DNA of 64,000 nt from Telopea speciosissima (taxonomy: Eukaryota > Streptophyta > Magnoliopsida > Proteales > Proteaceae), in the NCBI RefSeq assembly GCF_018873765.1, contig NW_025317361.1:62001-126000 (forward strand), written 5' to 3'. The notes beneath the pieces were generated by a model that ran no database searches, was not told where the DNA came from, and worked only from the letters and a program-made list of their open reading frames with translations. The position numbers and the translations under genes were made by a program. Positions 38,220-49,450 of the stretch are shown one piece after another; position 1 is the first letter of the stretch, and each line of letters starts with the position of its first letter.

Positions 38220-40775
38220 TCATGTGTGTATTTGCATGCATCTGTGCACACACATGGAATGAAAATCTCAATATGTTAGTAGGGATCAACAGCTGAAATC
38301 TCTCTCCCAGTCTGGATACCTTAGTAGGGATCAGCAGCTGAACTTTTGTTGTAGGACCCAGTAAGGGCAAAATTCTTTAGGACACTTCTGGTAAGGGGAT
38401 GGCAACAGGCTTGGTTTTGGATGGTATCACCAATAGCATACTTGTCCCTCTTAAAATATTGCCAAAAAAAAATTCCTGCTCTGGGAGACATTCATGGTGC
38501 TCATAGCCTCCTAATTTTACAAGGTAACAGGGTGGGTATCATGGGTTTTTTCAAATACCATACCAACCCTCACCCAATAAAGGTCATTCCATTGGTGGGT
38601 ACTCACTTTAATTGGCCTATTGCCTTCTCTACTTTTGGCAAGGTCAATTTCTCTAGTTACATTATGGGGCATTAGTGGTCAATTGACACCCAGGAAATGC
38701 CAAGGACATGAAAACCATGGGGGCCTCTAGATTAATTGATTGGTGAGGTTTTTTAAATATTTGAATTTCCTTATCTGAGGTCCTAGGAATATGTTTATAT
38801 TTGGCTCAATACTTTTATTGTCTGGTACCATTATTTTTTCTTCCTAAGTATTTGTTTGGATCAATTTTGTGTTATTTGAGCAAGTTTACTGTATTATTGA
38901 ATTATTCTAGATTTATTATTTATAATTGGATCAAAATGTTGAAGGAGGGATAAAAAAGGATGCAGAAGATTGAAGCATCAATGCAAGCTTTTAATTTGAT
39001 GATTTGATTTCTAAAAGGTTCCTGAAGAGTTGTATGGTTTTCTTTTGATAGATAGGAAGAGATGTATAATTTATTGCTAGTTTGATGCTGCGTCCACACC
39101 TCTTAAAGGTGTGAAATTTCATACACACTTTAGGTGTGATTGCTAGAGCTTTATCATTGTGACTCAACTGTACAAGTAGGTAACTCTTCTCCTTGTTCTT
39201 TTTTTCCTCCTCCTTCACCTTCTCTATTCACACACTGTGTGCGGACCACAGTATCCGTGCATAAATCTATCTCTATATGTGACAGAGTGCTTTCTCTATC
39301 TCTTGAGAGCTTCACTCTCTCTGTACGTTCCTCCCACAGAGCACCATCTTTTTGTTTTTAGTTTATATTACTGCTGCAGTGCTACCATACCCAATGTTCG
39401 GCCAGCTGACTCTGTCTCCCCTTAAATCCTTCGTTTTAACCCCAAATATTAATCAGTCACCTGTAAACCCAATCACCAAACCTGAAACTTCTGCTAATTT
39501 TGTAGCCTGACGTGTGAATTATTAACCCAAGGTCATTACTGGAGAATAAATCATGATCCTCGAACTGTCCTAATCATCATCTTCTTGAAAAAGGTTTTGC
39601 ATGAAGGTGTCAGAACTTAGGTTGAGCCTCATCTTGTCATCAAGGCACAGTATTTTGGGGAAGTTTTCTTGATCACCAGCATTTAGAGATACCACTTAAG
39701 TGATTGGTCAGGAGATTGTTTACTTGAATGCGTACACTGGTATATGAACATGACTGCTCAAATCAGTCAGGATTGTCGGTGATAATAAGTCGGGATGTAT
39801 AACTACTCAATCAACTTGATCACCATTAAGTCAGTCAACCAACAGTCAATGAATTCTGTTGTCTTGGTCGTAGAATCCCTAAAATGTCACACCCTAGTTA
39901 ATTTTTAGAACATGCCCATGTGCACAGATAACTTGAACATGCCTAGCCGGCTCAAACAGTTATGTGGCTGCTCCTGCTTAGCAAGTCTAACTGTGCTGGG
40001 TTGCCAATGTTGCAAAAATGCCTGGGTATCCCTAGGAGATTGTCTAGGTGGAAGCACGTAGGTGACTTTTTAAGTGCGAGTGGTTTTACTTTCATCCATC
40101 CACTGCATGCATTTTCCAGGTAGTTATTATCTTAACTTCATTTTTACTAAATCGGTAGAACCTGTGGAATATTTTCATGGTAGTTCTGGGTTCATATGGA
40201 TAAGCATGTAATAAGAAGGAAAATTAGTAGGCATGCAGCTAGCCAAAAACCACACCTGAGACCCTAGGTGGTGAACTAATGCACATCAACTTGGAGGCTC
40301 TGTATGCTTTCCTGTGTGCACATTTGTTCACATGCATACGGTAGGAAATGCATCTCAGCGCTTGTGATAATAATACATTGGAAATGACATTAACATAAAT
40401 CCAGATGTATTTGGGAACCTATCCTTGGGATGCATTACGTGTTCACCAAGAGGAAATCATAATGGAGTGTAGGAAATGATCTGATGTTCACTAGATATCA
40501 CTTGTTATTTCTGTGGTGATTAATTTTTTAATTAATCTATTTTAAGTGATTGGGCTGGAATAGAGTGAAATGGTGGAACACAAGTTTAGCTGCTAAACCC
40601 GATCGAGAGAGAGAGAGAGAGAGTGGACCTTCGGTAAGGTTGCTCCATTGTGACCAAGTCGTCATGGGTTCGAGTCTCTGGAAACAGCCTCTCCGCAAAG
40701 CCAGGGGTAAGGCTGCATACATTATGACCCTCTCCAGACCCCGCAGTGGTGGGAGCCCCATGCACTGGGTACACC

Positions 40776-40811
<36 letters not shown>

Positions 40812-41699
40812 AACCCAGGTATTTGAGATCAGGCGTAATGAGTTTAGTTGTTTTCCATTTGATTGTGCTTAATATCAAATATGACATGTTGCTCTTTTTA
40901 TCCTTTTAATAATTTCTTTTGGTTCAGTTATAACTTTTATGTCTTTCCATGATTTGGAACTATATAGAAGACGCTCCATGCTAGGATCCAAAAACCCCTG
41001 TTTCTGATTTTTTTTGAGTCCAGTCAATGTTGGTGGGTTGAGAATTGGTTTTGCTAATTTTCCCCAACAGATGAGTTTCTTAATTGCTGTGCAAAGAACA
41101 CCTCAAATATATTCTGGATGGTTATGATTAGCTATTAATGACCCATGTATTGAATGAGTATCCTTTTGATGTCCAGTGATAACATGCTGAGGAACATATC
41201 ATGTCCAGTTTCTCCCATCGGAAGCCCTCTTCTCCATTCAAGATCCCCCCAACATGTGAATGGAAGGTTGTCTCCTTCTCCTATATCTAGCCCCCGTACC
41301 ACTTCTGGTTCATCCACACCCCTCACTGGAGGAAATGGTGCCATTCCATTTCATCACCTGAAGCAGTCAGCTTACTTGCACGAAGGCTTTGGGAGCGTGC
41401 CAAGGTCTCCAAACGGTCTCTATGTCAATGGTTCCACATATCATGACCCCAGGCCTGACCTCTCTCGGGGGATGCAGCCCGGATCTCATGTATTCCGGGA
41501 ACTTATGTCATCCGAAAATGATTCTCTTAGGAAGCAGTTTGGAAGGCGTGCCCATGGGGATTCAAGGGAATTGTATGATGGTCAGTCTGTGCTGGCTGAT
41601 AGAGTATCTCAGCAGCTGTTGAGGGATCTCATGAAATCAAATCCATCTCTGGACCTTGGTCCTGGCTCCCCAATGTTACACCATACCAATGGTATCTGA
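24960..41699 (+). CDS. YDA: YODA-type MAP kinase kinase kinase (MAPKKK4/YDA), 11 coding exons, 900 aa
   Basis: Cytoplasmic Ser/Thr kinase heading the YDA-MKK4/5-MPK3/6 cascade, which in Arabidopsis controls stomatal lineage, zygote asymmetry and inflorescence form. Exons: 24960-25513, 25667-26404, 26824-26911, 27077-27139, 28762-28922, 29039-29114, 29496-29555, 29640-29747, 29914-30153, 38065-38156, 41177-41699. All junctions are GT/AG and in phase, totalling 2703 nt. Residues 1-410 are Ser/Pro-rich with family blocks [26 protein letters not shown] and [17 protein letters not shown]. The kinase domain spans about 412-667: G-loop GTGAFGHV, Lys440 in CAMKEV, HRDIKGAN (Asp536), DFG 554-556, and GSPYWMAPE, the MEKK signature. 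The tail is rich in SP sites ([19 protein letters not shown]), likely phosphorylation sites. Arabidopsis YDA is similar in length (883 aa). The last exon could begin at 41159 instead of 41177, both in frame. No disabling change is seen. Confidence 0.95.
27690..28160 (-). mobile_element. L1 LINE 3' fragment (RNase H end) in YDA intron 4
   Basis: Intron 4 (27140-28761) contains a minus-strand block that reads [16 protein letters not shown] near 27860-27815, the typical end of the RNase H domain of plant L1 elements. Further upstream in the element (28110-28030) a [12 protein letters not shown]-like stretch is visible, with stops between. It is preceded by a long G run (27402-27430) and a C run (27661-27673) in the same intron. 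Confidence 0.6.
30693..32745. mobile_element. hAT-like MITE with TATCGATA-type interior, 8-bp target duplication
   Basis: Imperfect terminal inverted repeats CAGGGATTTAAGTATTGATA and, reverse-complemented, CAGGATTTGAAGTATCAGTA bound the element. It is flanked by identical 8-bp repeats GTGTTGGT (30685-30692 and 32746-32753). An 8-bp duplication and CAGGG-type ends are hAT hallmarks. The ends are made of degenerate TATCGATA-like motifs (30710-30780 and 32600-32735). The middle (about 31000-32560) is later material, including the nested element at 32057. TATCACGGTTT occurs at 31089 and 32561 and may flank a further insertion. Confidence 0.75.
32057..32407. mobile_element. hAT-like MITE with CGAGATCTCG-array interior, nested
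   Basis: Ends CATGGATCGAGAACTCG and, reverse-complemented, CAAGGTACTAAAACTCG form 17-bp inverted repeats (12 of 17 identical). Flanks CTACATAG (32049-32056) and CTACGTAG (32408-32415) are an 8-bp duplication with one mismatch. The interior is almost entirely degenerate CGAGATCTCG and CTCGGCGAGATC palindromes. It lies inside the 30693-32745 element, so it inserted later. Confidence 0.7.
34240..35690 (+). mobile_element. possible solo LTR-like segment in YDA intron 9
   Basis: The segment reads like an LTR promoter/R region: a GTTTCCTAGTTTGAGTTG stretch, a TTTATATATATG TATA-like box near 34796-34808, then ATTGAACACAGAATGAATATTGAG and a T/C-rich leader. I found no certain TG...CA ends or duplication. 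Confidence 0.25.
35714..36033. mobile_element. Tourist-like (PIF/Harbinger) MITE in YDA intron 9
   Basis: Terminal inverted repeats GGCCCCGTTTGTTT and AAACAAACGGGGCC enclose about 320 bp, with TTA on both sides (35711-35713 and 36034-36036), the PIF/Harbinger 3-bp target duplication. Subterminal parts rich in CCCACCCC/GGGGTGGG also pair. There is no coding capacity. Confidence 0.75.
37619..37743 (+). repeat. direct duplication of a ~33-bp block
   Basis: AATGAAGGAGGCAGGGTGGG continuing to GTTCCACCC occurs twice, about 91 bp apart, identical over roughly 33 bp. It lies within YDA intron 9, about 0.4 kb before exon 10. Confidence 0.8.
38157..38215 (+). repeat. (GTCT)n(CT)n microsatellite at the YDA intron 10 donor
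   Basis: Exon 10 ends ...GCATCCAG at 38156. The intron begins GTCTGTCTGTCT, and the tetranucleotide run passes into about 18 CT units. The GT of the splice donor is itself the first unit of the microsatellite, giving a non-consensus GTCTGT donor. Confidence 0.85.
40622..40779 (+). mobile_element. tRNA-derived SINE (Au-like family) in YDA intron 10
   Basis: It begins near GTGGACCTTCGGTAAGGTTGC (A-box region), has the B-box GGGTTCGAGTCT at 40668-40679, then GGAAACAGCCTCT, GGGGTAAGGCTGC and CCAGACCCCGCAGTGG. It closes CACTGGGTACACCCTTT. This order matches the widespread plant Au SINE family. It is flanked by a GA run upstream (40606-40622) and a (TA)n run downstream (40779-40810). Intron 10 spans 38157-41176. 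Confidence 0.75.
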
Positions 41700-42560
41700 C
41701 TCCACAACGTACCCCTTGGAGCAGGCTCCTGAGCATATAGGATTCTTTTTGTGAGTCTGGAAGTTGATTTATAAGCATATTATTGGCAAAGAAGGCTCAT
41801 TTGTACAATAAGGACCCCCATAGGAAAATACTGGAATAAGGTTGGATCCTTGGAAGCCAAAGTGGCCAACAGAGGTTTCTCATTATGGTCTCCTTTCAGT
41901 TCCTCCATATAGTAAGCAACCTTGCTATCCTAATTCATGTTTTGATGCCCGAGCCATCTGCACTCAATTAATTTTGACATATGACAATTGCTGAAACATG
42001 CTTCAAGCTTTTAAGCTATTCTGCTGGTATCAAGCTCATTTTGTATTGCTTTGTCAATTTCTGCGGAACAAGATATGGTTGAAACTTGCCCGAGTCACTT
42101 GACTAAATTGTGAACTAGAAATCTGATTTTGGATGGGAGACGGATTCCAATGGCCGAAAATTCAGCAGTTCCATACAGTTAAAAAAAAATATCTTTAGTA
42201 GTGGAAAGAACTGTACATTGTAGATCATCATACAAATGAAGAAGAGTAAGTTGGGAGAGTTATTGGCATTTTGGACTCCATTTTTCTTTATGTTCACCCC
42301 TTTTTTTCAAATTTTGATGCTTTGCTTTTTGATCCAAAACTAATGTACAGAAGATGGGAAACTGGATTGGGGTCCAGATTTTGTCAGGGAGGCAGTTGGG
42401 AATTTGCAAAGCTTGCCCTGTTCAGTTACATACCACTTGATGCTGTATCAGTATTAACAATTGTAGATTGTTCTACCTAATTTGTTGTATGTACATCATA
42501 ACTGCAGTAAATTGAAGAAATCTAATTCCATTCCTCTTTCTGTTACCTGAACTCTTCTGG
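41700..42560 (+). other. YDA: YDA 3' UTR and gene end (approximate)
   Basis: Sequence after the TGA stop at 41697-41699. A TTTGTTGTATGTACATC upstream-type polyadenylation element lies near 42481-42498, so cleavage is likely around 42500-42560. I see no coding sequence. Confidence 0.4.
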
Positions 42561-44870
42561 TCATAACTAGAATTCTTGTATCTGGAGCCTGGTTGGTAAA
42601 TTTGGTAATAATTCATGACCGAGTGAATTCCTGAAAGATTTCCTGTGTCAGTGACATAAATGTTGGATTATTCATGAACTTTTAACCCTAAAAATGTCAA
42701 GGAAAAAGATTCTCTGAGCTTGAGCCGCTGGGGTAGGGTATGTTAGCACCTTTGTTTCTATCTTTCTCCTCTTTACATGAAATGACCTTGCTGTCTTTCA
42801 TTGTGCGATACCGTTTTGTATCACTTCATTGGTGTGCTCCTCTATGCCACTTGCTTAGAGACCCTCTCCCAAATGTTAAAAATGAATTTTATGTTTCACA
42901 TATTTAACAGTTCAGAGGAATTGACGAGTGGCAATACCTTAAGAATTGTTCTGGATAGGTGGTAACCTAAACCTAATTGTCAATATAGAAAAGGGATTTG
43001 CCCTTGCACATGCTTAACTTTGCTCCTGTGCGGAAGTTATGGAAGGGGCAATGCTACAACGGTATTGAGGATTTTCTTGGGTGAAGCTTATTTTCTATTT
43101 GTTCTCCTAGTTAAATGACTCTGAACAGATAAAAGCTTCATGGATCTCTTGTCTCTCTCTCTCTCTCAATCTCACATCGGAGGTCGTTACAAAACAGAAG
43201 AGACTTCACTTGCAGACCTAGATCTGATCAGCGTTAAAGAAACGTTGCAGACCTGGATGTAAATTTTATGTTTCATATGATACTCAAAGGCTTATGGGCA
43301 TTTAGTATATCAGGAGTTCAAAGATTTTTCATATTTTAATTTGGTTTTACTACATGTTTTAAAACTGAGGAACAAGCAGCCAAGAAGCTGAAAGCCTGAA
43401 AAGTGTAGCTAAATATGCTAAATGACACTAACCCTCCCTTTAATCTTTTTGATGATGCTGGATATAACACCCCTCAGGAAGCTCTTTTAAGGTATCATTG
43501 TCATTAACTCTTGCCTTCTATTGTATGAAATCAAAACTACTCTTTCATAGTCGAATTCAAAGGTCAGATGTCGTGGTTTAAGAAATTCTTTCATCATCGT
43601 GGGCATGGGTGAAGGGAAACTCGGTCCTTCTATTTCATGAAGGGTGCCCTAATTTTTCAATGGAAAATACTTGAGATGGATTTTCACAACCAAAAATGCT
43701 TAGGAAAAAGTAAATAATAAGGCTCTGTTTGTTTTGATGTAAAACGTTGAAAAATTTTCAAATGTTTGTTTGCAGGAGGTATCAAATGATGTAAGATTTC
43801 ATGCTTGATGTCGTCACACAGCACTCCCATTGCCCCATGCACGAGCAGGATTCACGCTCCAGAGAGCTCTTTGCCCATATACATAATTCATAGTTGGGGA
43901 GAGGAGACTGTGAGGTTAGTTTCTCTTTGGGATCCGGCTTCTCTCCTACGATCTGCCCCACCTCCCTCCTTCCTACCAGACACAAGCAGGGGCAAGGTCC
44001 ACCCCTCTTTGTGTCTGATAGGAGGGAGGGAGGGAGGTGGGGGATTTGGATTCTCTACAGTTGGGCAGGTAGCAGCCATTGTGCTGCCTACACAGACAGG
44101 AGCGTGGACCCCACCCAAGCAGGGTGTTCAGGCAATGGGTAGGACGGTCATTTCACCCGACTGGATGTGGAAAGCACAATGGCAAATCCGCTGCCCGGCC
44201 ATAGAGGAGCCAAATTCGGGAGGTGGGCCAGTTGTAGGAGAGGAGCCAGACAAATGAGCCAAGGAGAGAGAAGCAGGGAATAAAAACTCAGAATCGAGAT
44301 CTGGATCAATGAGGAATAGAATCGGCCCAAAGTTGGCCTAACCCTAGATTTTGGAAGGGAATCCGATCGACCCAATCCCAATTTTTAAAGCCACGAGAAA
44401 TGGAATTAGGGAAGAGAAAAATCACACAGTGAGACATGTATTATTTTATTGGACACCAAATCCAAATCTAAATCATATTCTATTTTCAAATAGCAAAATA
44501 AATACTGCAAAAAACTCAAAATGTTCTTTCAAATCTCCAGAACTTGGACACAATAACCCACTCATACCGAATGACCCAACTCCAATTCAAGTAACCTCCA
44601 AAAGACTCCAAAGCCAAAAGTTAATGACTCAATTCCAATCCCTGCAAGACTTCAAATGAAAAAATAAAATCCCTGCAATACCTTCTGGGAGCATACAAAG
44701 AGGTGATTTTGGGTGGAAGAGAAGGAGCCTCGTTTGAAATCACATTGAAATGAACCACCTCTGCTCTCACTCATGAATTCTGGCTTAGTCCAGTCACCTT
44801 AGGACACAGGGTTTATGATAGATATAAATTTCTTTCCCCAAATTTTATTAGAGAGATGAGATGATCATCA
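42561..44870. other. intergenic between YDA and GPAT (convergent genes)
   Basis: The two genes point toward each other, so this gap holds no promoter for either. 43725-44260 is repetitive: a GGCTCTGTTTGTTTTGATGTAAA start typical of MITE ends, then G/C-rich sequence related to 14.1 kb (see the entry there). No gene is recognised. Confidence 0.5.
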
Positions 44871-44877
44871 AACCAGT

Positions 44878-46700
44878 TCAGTTGTTGTGAGTAGTAGTAG
44901 CAGTAGTAGTAGATGAAGAAGAAGATAAGTACATGGATTCGACTCGGCCATCGTTGCCACCCAAGACCATGTACTTATCCTTGCGTGTAAAAGCCGTACA
45001 CTGAAAGCCCAGGATTCCCCCAAGCAGCTTCTGAACGTGGTTAGCCACTTCAATGGCGGACTTGCCTCCACCCTTGCAAGTCATCTCCTGGGGAAGCTTG
45101 TCCAGGAACTTGACCTCATAGACAGGCATTGGGTTCATGAAGAAGAAATAAGCGTCCCAGAACTTCATCCCCCGGACCGTCGTCCCGTAGAACATGCTCT
45201 GTTCCGTCTTCATCGCCACCGGCACTATCCGATCACTTAGCTCTGCGAACAGCGCGCTGAACCTGAGCAGGAACGGCTCCCTACACGTCGTCCCCTCAGG
45301 GCAGACCACCAGGTCTCCTTTCTCCAGCAGCGCCGAGATGCGTGCGGCGTCTGTAGCCCTGTCGCGTGTCAGGGCCACCGTGGGAATCGGAGACTGGAGG
45401 CGCTGGATGCGACCCACACTGTAGGTGACGCACGAGACCTTGCGTCCCAGTGCGATGGCAATGATGATGGGGTCCAACCCCATGCGGTGGTTGCAAACGA
45501 ACAGTGACCCTTTAGAGCCCCGGCCGGGCGGCGGGGGTGGTGTGCCTTTGATCACCAGCTTAATGCCCAAGAGGGCATAGGTGTACTTCACTATGCGCTC
45601 TGGGAGTGGGAGGTTGATGTATACTCGGAGCAGGGAGAGAAAAAATCCCACCGGTAACCAGAGGAAAGTGACGAGTGCGTTGCCTGGGGTGGGTCGCTGG
45701 ACCAAACGCCCGTCGTGGAAGACGATGGGGCTCTTCAGTCGTCCCTGTGGAACAGGTTTCGCTGATGGGTCATGGTGGACCATGTATCCCTCCTGTCAAT
45801 CAATGTTTCACCATTAAATTGATAAACCCAGAAGACCAAAAATAATGATTTCTCCTTTACGGATCAAAATTTAGGTTTGTTAGGTGAATGACATTATTAC
45901 AATTACTACTTCTACGTTTTAATTGGTCATGGAGGGACCAGAATTCATAATTGTCCCTTCTCTGTTTCATTTTCCAGTCTCTCCAGGGTGGAAGTAGCAG
46001 AAACTAGAAAACGAAACAGAATGGACACATTTTGCGCCATTAAAATTGAATTAAATCCTAACGTACGAACCTTGCAGAGGGACATGAAAGGATGGTCAGA
46101 CTCACGATCTCCCAACCCAAGATGAGGCAAATCATCGTCGGCAAACTCCCTCAAGAGAGCCAATTTCTTCAGCTCTCCGACCAACACTCCAGGCTTCTTC
46201 ACGAATCCAGTAGCTCTACCAGTCTTGGGGTTCACCTCGATCTCTGTTCCAAGCACCTTATCTCCTCCCAGGAAATCCTTCACGAACGGCTCCACCATCA
46301 CAGTCGGGTTGGCCGTGACCACCACCTTCCTCCTACACTTACTAAACACGTTCCAGCTCTCCGATCTCACGTCTCCTGCGTAGAATCTCGGCAACACTGC
46401 CCTTGAAGCGAGTTCGATGTCACGAAACTTCAAACCAGAGAAGGAGATGAAGATGAGAAGCTGGATCCCCATGGACTCAGACACTAGCTTGTAAACGATG
46501 AGGATGAGAGGAGAGACGAGTAGGAGAACGATTCCCCTGAGAAAGCTGCCGGCTTCTATGGCCACCAGCATGAAGTATGGGAAGGAGCTCCTGGACACCA
46601 ACAAAGTTCCGTCCAGGTCTGCCGCAACCGTTTGTTCCTCTCGCCCCGACACATCACAGTGCAAGATCGATGGAAACCTTCTTCGAGGCCCAGGAGACAT
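44878..46700 (-). CDS. GPAT4/8: sn-2 glycerol-3-phosphate acyltransferase, GPAT4/6/8 clade, 514 aa
   Basis: ER enzyme that moves an acyl group, typically omega-oxidised, from acyl-CoA to sn-2 of glycerol-3-phosphate. In GPAT4/6/8 it also removes the phosphate, giving 2-monoacylglycerol for cutin. Exons: 46700-46071 (210 aa) and 45792-44878 (304 aa), with a 278-bp GT/AG intron after MSLCK|EGYMVH, phase 0. The N-terminal HAD phosphatase domain keeps DLDGT (28-32) and GDRESD (197-202), so it should be phosphatase-active, unlike GPAT5/7. Hydrophobic segments lie near 40-80 and 245-265. The acyltransferase domain has NHRMGLD (311-317, the H-x4-D pair) and CPEGTTC (374-380). The NHR[T]xLD threonine is methionine here. 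Arabidopsis homologues have about 500 aa; the extra tail is Ser/Thr/Asn-rich, coded by a trinucleotide repeat at 44885-44925. Sequence is closer to GPAT4/8 than GPAT6. It appears intact. Confidence 0.95.
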
Positions 46701-47612
46701 GTTTCAAAGCTTTGAAGTCTCTGTTCTGCTTCAGAGAACTGTGAACTATGAACTAGGAAAGGGAAGAGAGGGGAGTCTCTGTGTCAGTGATGGACATGGA
46801 GGGAGCGAGGGAGCGAGGGAGAGAGAGTGAAGGGGTTTGAGGGTTTTTTAGATGAGAAGCTGAACTGCCGGGGTTGTCCATTAAATGGGGCTTGCAGTAC
46901 GACAACGACATTCATTGACTTTAATGAGTCGAGCTGGTGAAATACAGGGTTAAGGGCCCGGTCTGATCTGCCCCGACCGTTCAATTACCATTTATCCATG
47001 GTTCGAGGAACCGGGATCGAATCGACATGATTTCGAGTCCAACCGATTTGTACTAGATTTCTAGGGTTCAATCAATTCCAGCTGAGTTGGTATGAGATGA
47101 GGCCGATCTTGTTGCTGATTCTGCTTACTTTAACCTCTAAGGTGGAACCAACCATGGGAGACGGACGGGCTTACATTATGATGATTAAACTGAAATGTTT
47201 ATTTAATAAGAAAGATGAGGGTAAACTAAACAAAATTTACATTCATGAAGTTAGTGTGGGAGGAATACGAACACTGCTACGCCAATGGCAGTGCAGAGAA
47301 TGATATCAATCACATCAAACCATACATGTGTTAGAATAGAAGTGAGAATGTCCGTGTAAGCCCACATCTCATTATGTTAGAGGGTGCATGTTGGAAATTG
47401 TTTTTTTTTCGATATTTATATATGAAATTTTTTTTGTTGCAAATAAGGTCGATGAAAATAAAAATTCGTAATCTTATTTTTTGGCCTTTAAGGTTATAAG
47501 ATATATTTTATCTTTACAATAAATAATTTTTAGGAATAAAATAAGATCAGAGTTTCGTAGTTCACACTTTAGTGATGGCAAGTTGCCCTCTTTAGGAGAT
47601 GTCTATTTATTT
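46701..47612 (-). promoter_or_regulatory. GPAT upstream region
   Basis: Upstream of the minus-strand GPAT start. A purine-rich plus-strand block (46797-46830, GGAGGGAGCGAGGGAGCGAG) gives a CT-rich leader on the coding strand, a common feature of plant 5' UTRs. I cannot fix a TATA box. Beyond about 47000 nothing is recognised. Confidence 0.35.
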
Positions 47613-47620
47613 GTCCAGCG

Positions 47621-48197
47621 TAGGGGTGTCAATGGGTCGGGATTCGCAGGTCTCATCTCTGGTTGTAGAGCTCAGATTGAGACGGAGGTGACACTTTCAG
47701 CTTTGGACTTGTTGAGCGCCTGTGGAAACTACCTCCGTTGTGGGATTCCGCCATGGCTGCCTCGCCTCTCTCTCTGGCCGGGGAGTTTATCGGATCGCCA
47801 GGAGCGGTAACTATTGGGGAACAAAAAAAATAATAATAGGGTAGGGTTTGCTGCAATCGCAAGCAAGCAGAGAATATTTTGATGAATTAGGAAAAGATGA
47901 GAAAGAGGTGTGAGTGTGTGAGATAGAGAGCCTCTGCAACCCTATGCTTCTCATCAGGTGTTAGTTGATGAGAATCGTGGGATCCCAATAAATGGGTATA
48001 ACTTATATAGGGTCGGGTCGGGGCCGGGCCGGGCTAGGCCCACCACCTTGAGCCCGACCCGACCCGACCCGCCAGGGTCAGCCAAAATCTCAACCACGAC
48101 CCGCCCTTCGGGCTGGCGGATCGAGTCGGGTCGGGTCGGGCCGGGCTCGGGCGGGTTCGGGCGGGTTCGGGCCAGCCAGGTATTATTGACACCCCTA
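47621..48197. mobile_element. hAT-like MITE with GGGTCGGG-array interior, perfect 8-bp target duplication
   Basis: Terminal inverted repeats TAGGGGTGTCAAT and ATTGACACCCCTA are flanked by identical GTCCAGCG (47613-47620 and 48198-48205). One side (48010-48180) is built of degenerate GGGTCGGGCCGGG and CCCGACCCGACC palindromic motifs. The rest (about 47645-48000) is unrelated sequence, possibly an insertion. Confidence 0.8.
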
Positions 48198-48205
48198 GTC
48201 CAGCG

Positions 48206-49154
48206 GCCAAATATTAATCCCCTATTAATTCATGTCTTTTTTGGTTAATTTAAGTTGTTCCCCAACTATATCAAAACCAAAATTGTTTATTTGAAATTCT
48301 AATTATGAATAGAAATCAGGAGTACTTTCATAGGAATAGTTAAGTTGGACGATTTTGCTAATTAAGTTGAGTTTGGTAAACCAGCTAAGTAGTAACGTGT
48401 TGTATTAGATGAACTAAGTAGTAGTAACGTGTAGTAATGAGATGGTTATGAGATGGTTATGTATGGTTGGGTAGGTGAAGTAGTTGAACCTTTTTTCACT
48501 TGGTCCTTAATAACTTTAACCTTTTTTTCGGTTAACACTTTTACTTGTCGAGTAGGGCTTCCTCTCTGGGCCCGTGGCCCACCACATATTTATAGAATAT
48601 AGATGAGAATTGAAGATGGGATTAGGGGCCCACCGGGAAGCATGTCACATGGAGATACATGTCAAAGTCTAAAAAAATGGGAACCGTTCTTTGCATGGGA
48701 CCGCTAGAGGGATTAAAATCCTCTGTATTGTGGGTATTTTGCGGTGCATTGTAGTGCGGACCTGAGAGCTCGACATGTGTGGAAGAAACTTTAACAATGT
48801 GTGCTCAATGTAGGACAAATTTTTTTTTTTAATTTCTTCTCAAGCTCAGCTCAGCATTGTTAGATGTTGCAACTTTCACGTGTCGAGCTCTCAAGCCTAC
48901 ATTACAGTGCACAACAAGATTAAGGCACTATAGAGGGTTTTTTTTTTTTTTCAAGAGCGCAGAGGCCACACACCCGGGGCAGCCAGTGAGACCACGCTGA
49001 CTGGCACATTGGGACGGAAATTCTGTCATTCATGGGGCTGGGCGGTTATTTCCCCCCCAATGTGTTTGGGTGTGGCCCCTGTGTCTTACACGGGGAACTT
49101 TTCTCCAAAAGAAATTATAATTGTACACTCCAAGTCTCCAACAACGAATATCAA
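48206..49154. other. intergenic, repeat traces only
   Basis: AT-rich with no gene. The T run near 48939-48950 and the following G/C block (48958-49070, with GGGGCAGCCAGTGAGACCACG) resemble parts of the dispersed repeat at 14.1 and 44.1 kb. Confidence 0.4.
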
Positions 49155-49450
49155 AGGACCCAAACTTGATATGGATCGGTATCGTATCAGTATCGACGTT
49201 GATACCGATTACTAACTCCATGGGTGGGGTTTGAGCTTAACATTCACGAGTCCCATGGGTTTTAATATCGATATCGGATCCATATTGATACCAATTCCAA
49301 TATCGATAATTGAATTGTATAGAGGACTTTGTCTTCAAATTCAATTAAAATTTCTTTTTGGACAATCTTGCTTTTAATAAGAATCATTCCATCGATACAG
49401 GATCGATCGGATCTAGACAAATATCGATATGGATTGATCGTATAGATGAT
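49155..49450. repeat. TATCGATA-type degenerate repeat region
   Basis: Clustered motifs such as GGATCGGTATCGTATCAGTA, ATATCGATATCGG and AGACAAATATCGATATGG match the interior style of the hAT-like element at 30693. The ends could not be defined. Confidence 0.45.

Noticed and set aside
38037-38370. Frames rich in Ser-Leu or Arg-Glu repeats near 38.2 kb
   Set aside because: Translations of the (GTCT)n(CT)n microsatellite overlapping YDA exon 10 and its donor.
40537-40909. 116- and 119-codon frames over 40.5-40.9 kb
   Set aside because: They read across the SINE and the TA microsatellite (YIYIYIYIY translations); not genes.
41159-41176. Alternative start of the last YDA exon at 41159 (adds six residues, ILLMSS-type)
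   Set aside because: In frame and possible, but the acceptor at 41176 has the better pyrimidine-rich lead and gives a junction closer to the Arabidopsis protein. Left as an alternative only.
44868-45817. Open frames on the plus strand opposite GPAT exon 2 and in other minus frames
   Set aside because: They are shadows of a GC-rich coding exon. The GPAT frame alone carries the conserved motifs.
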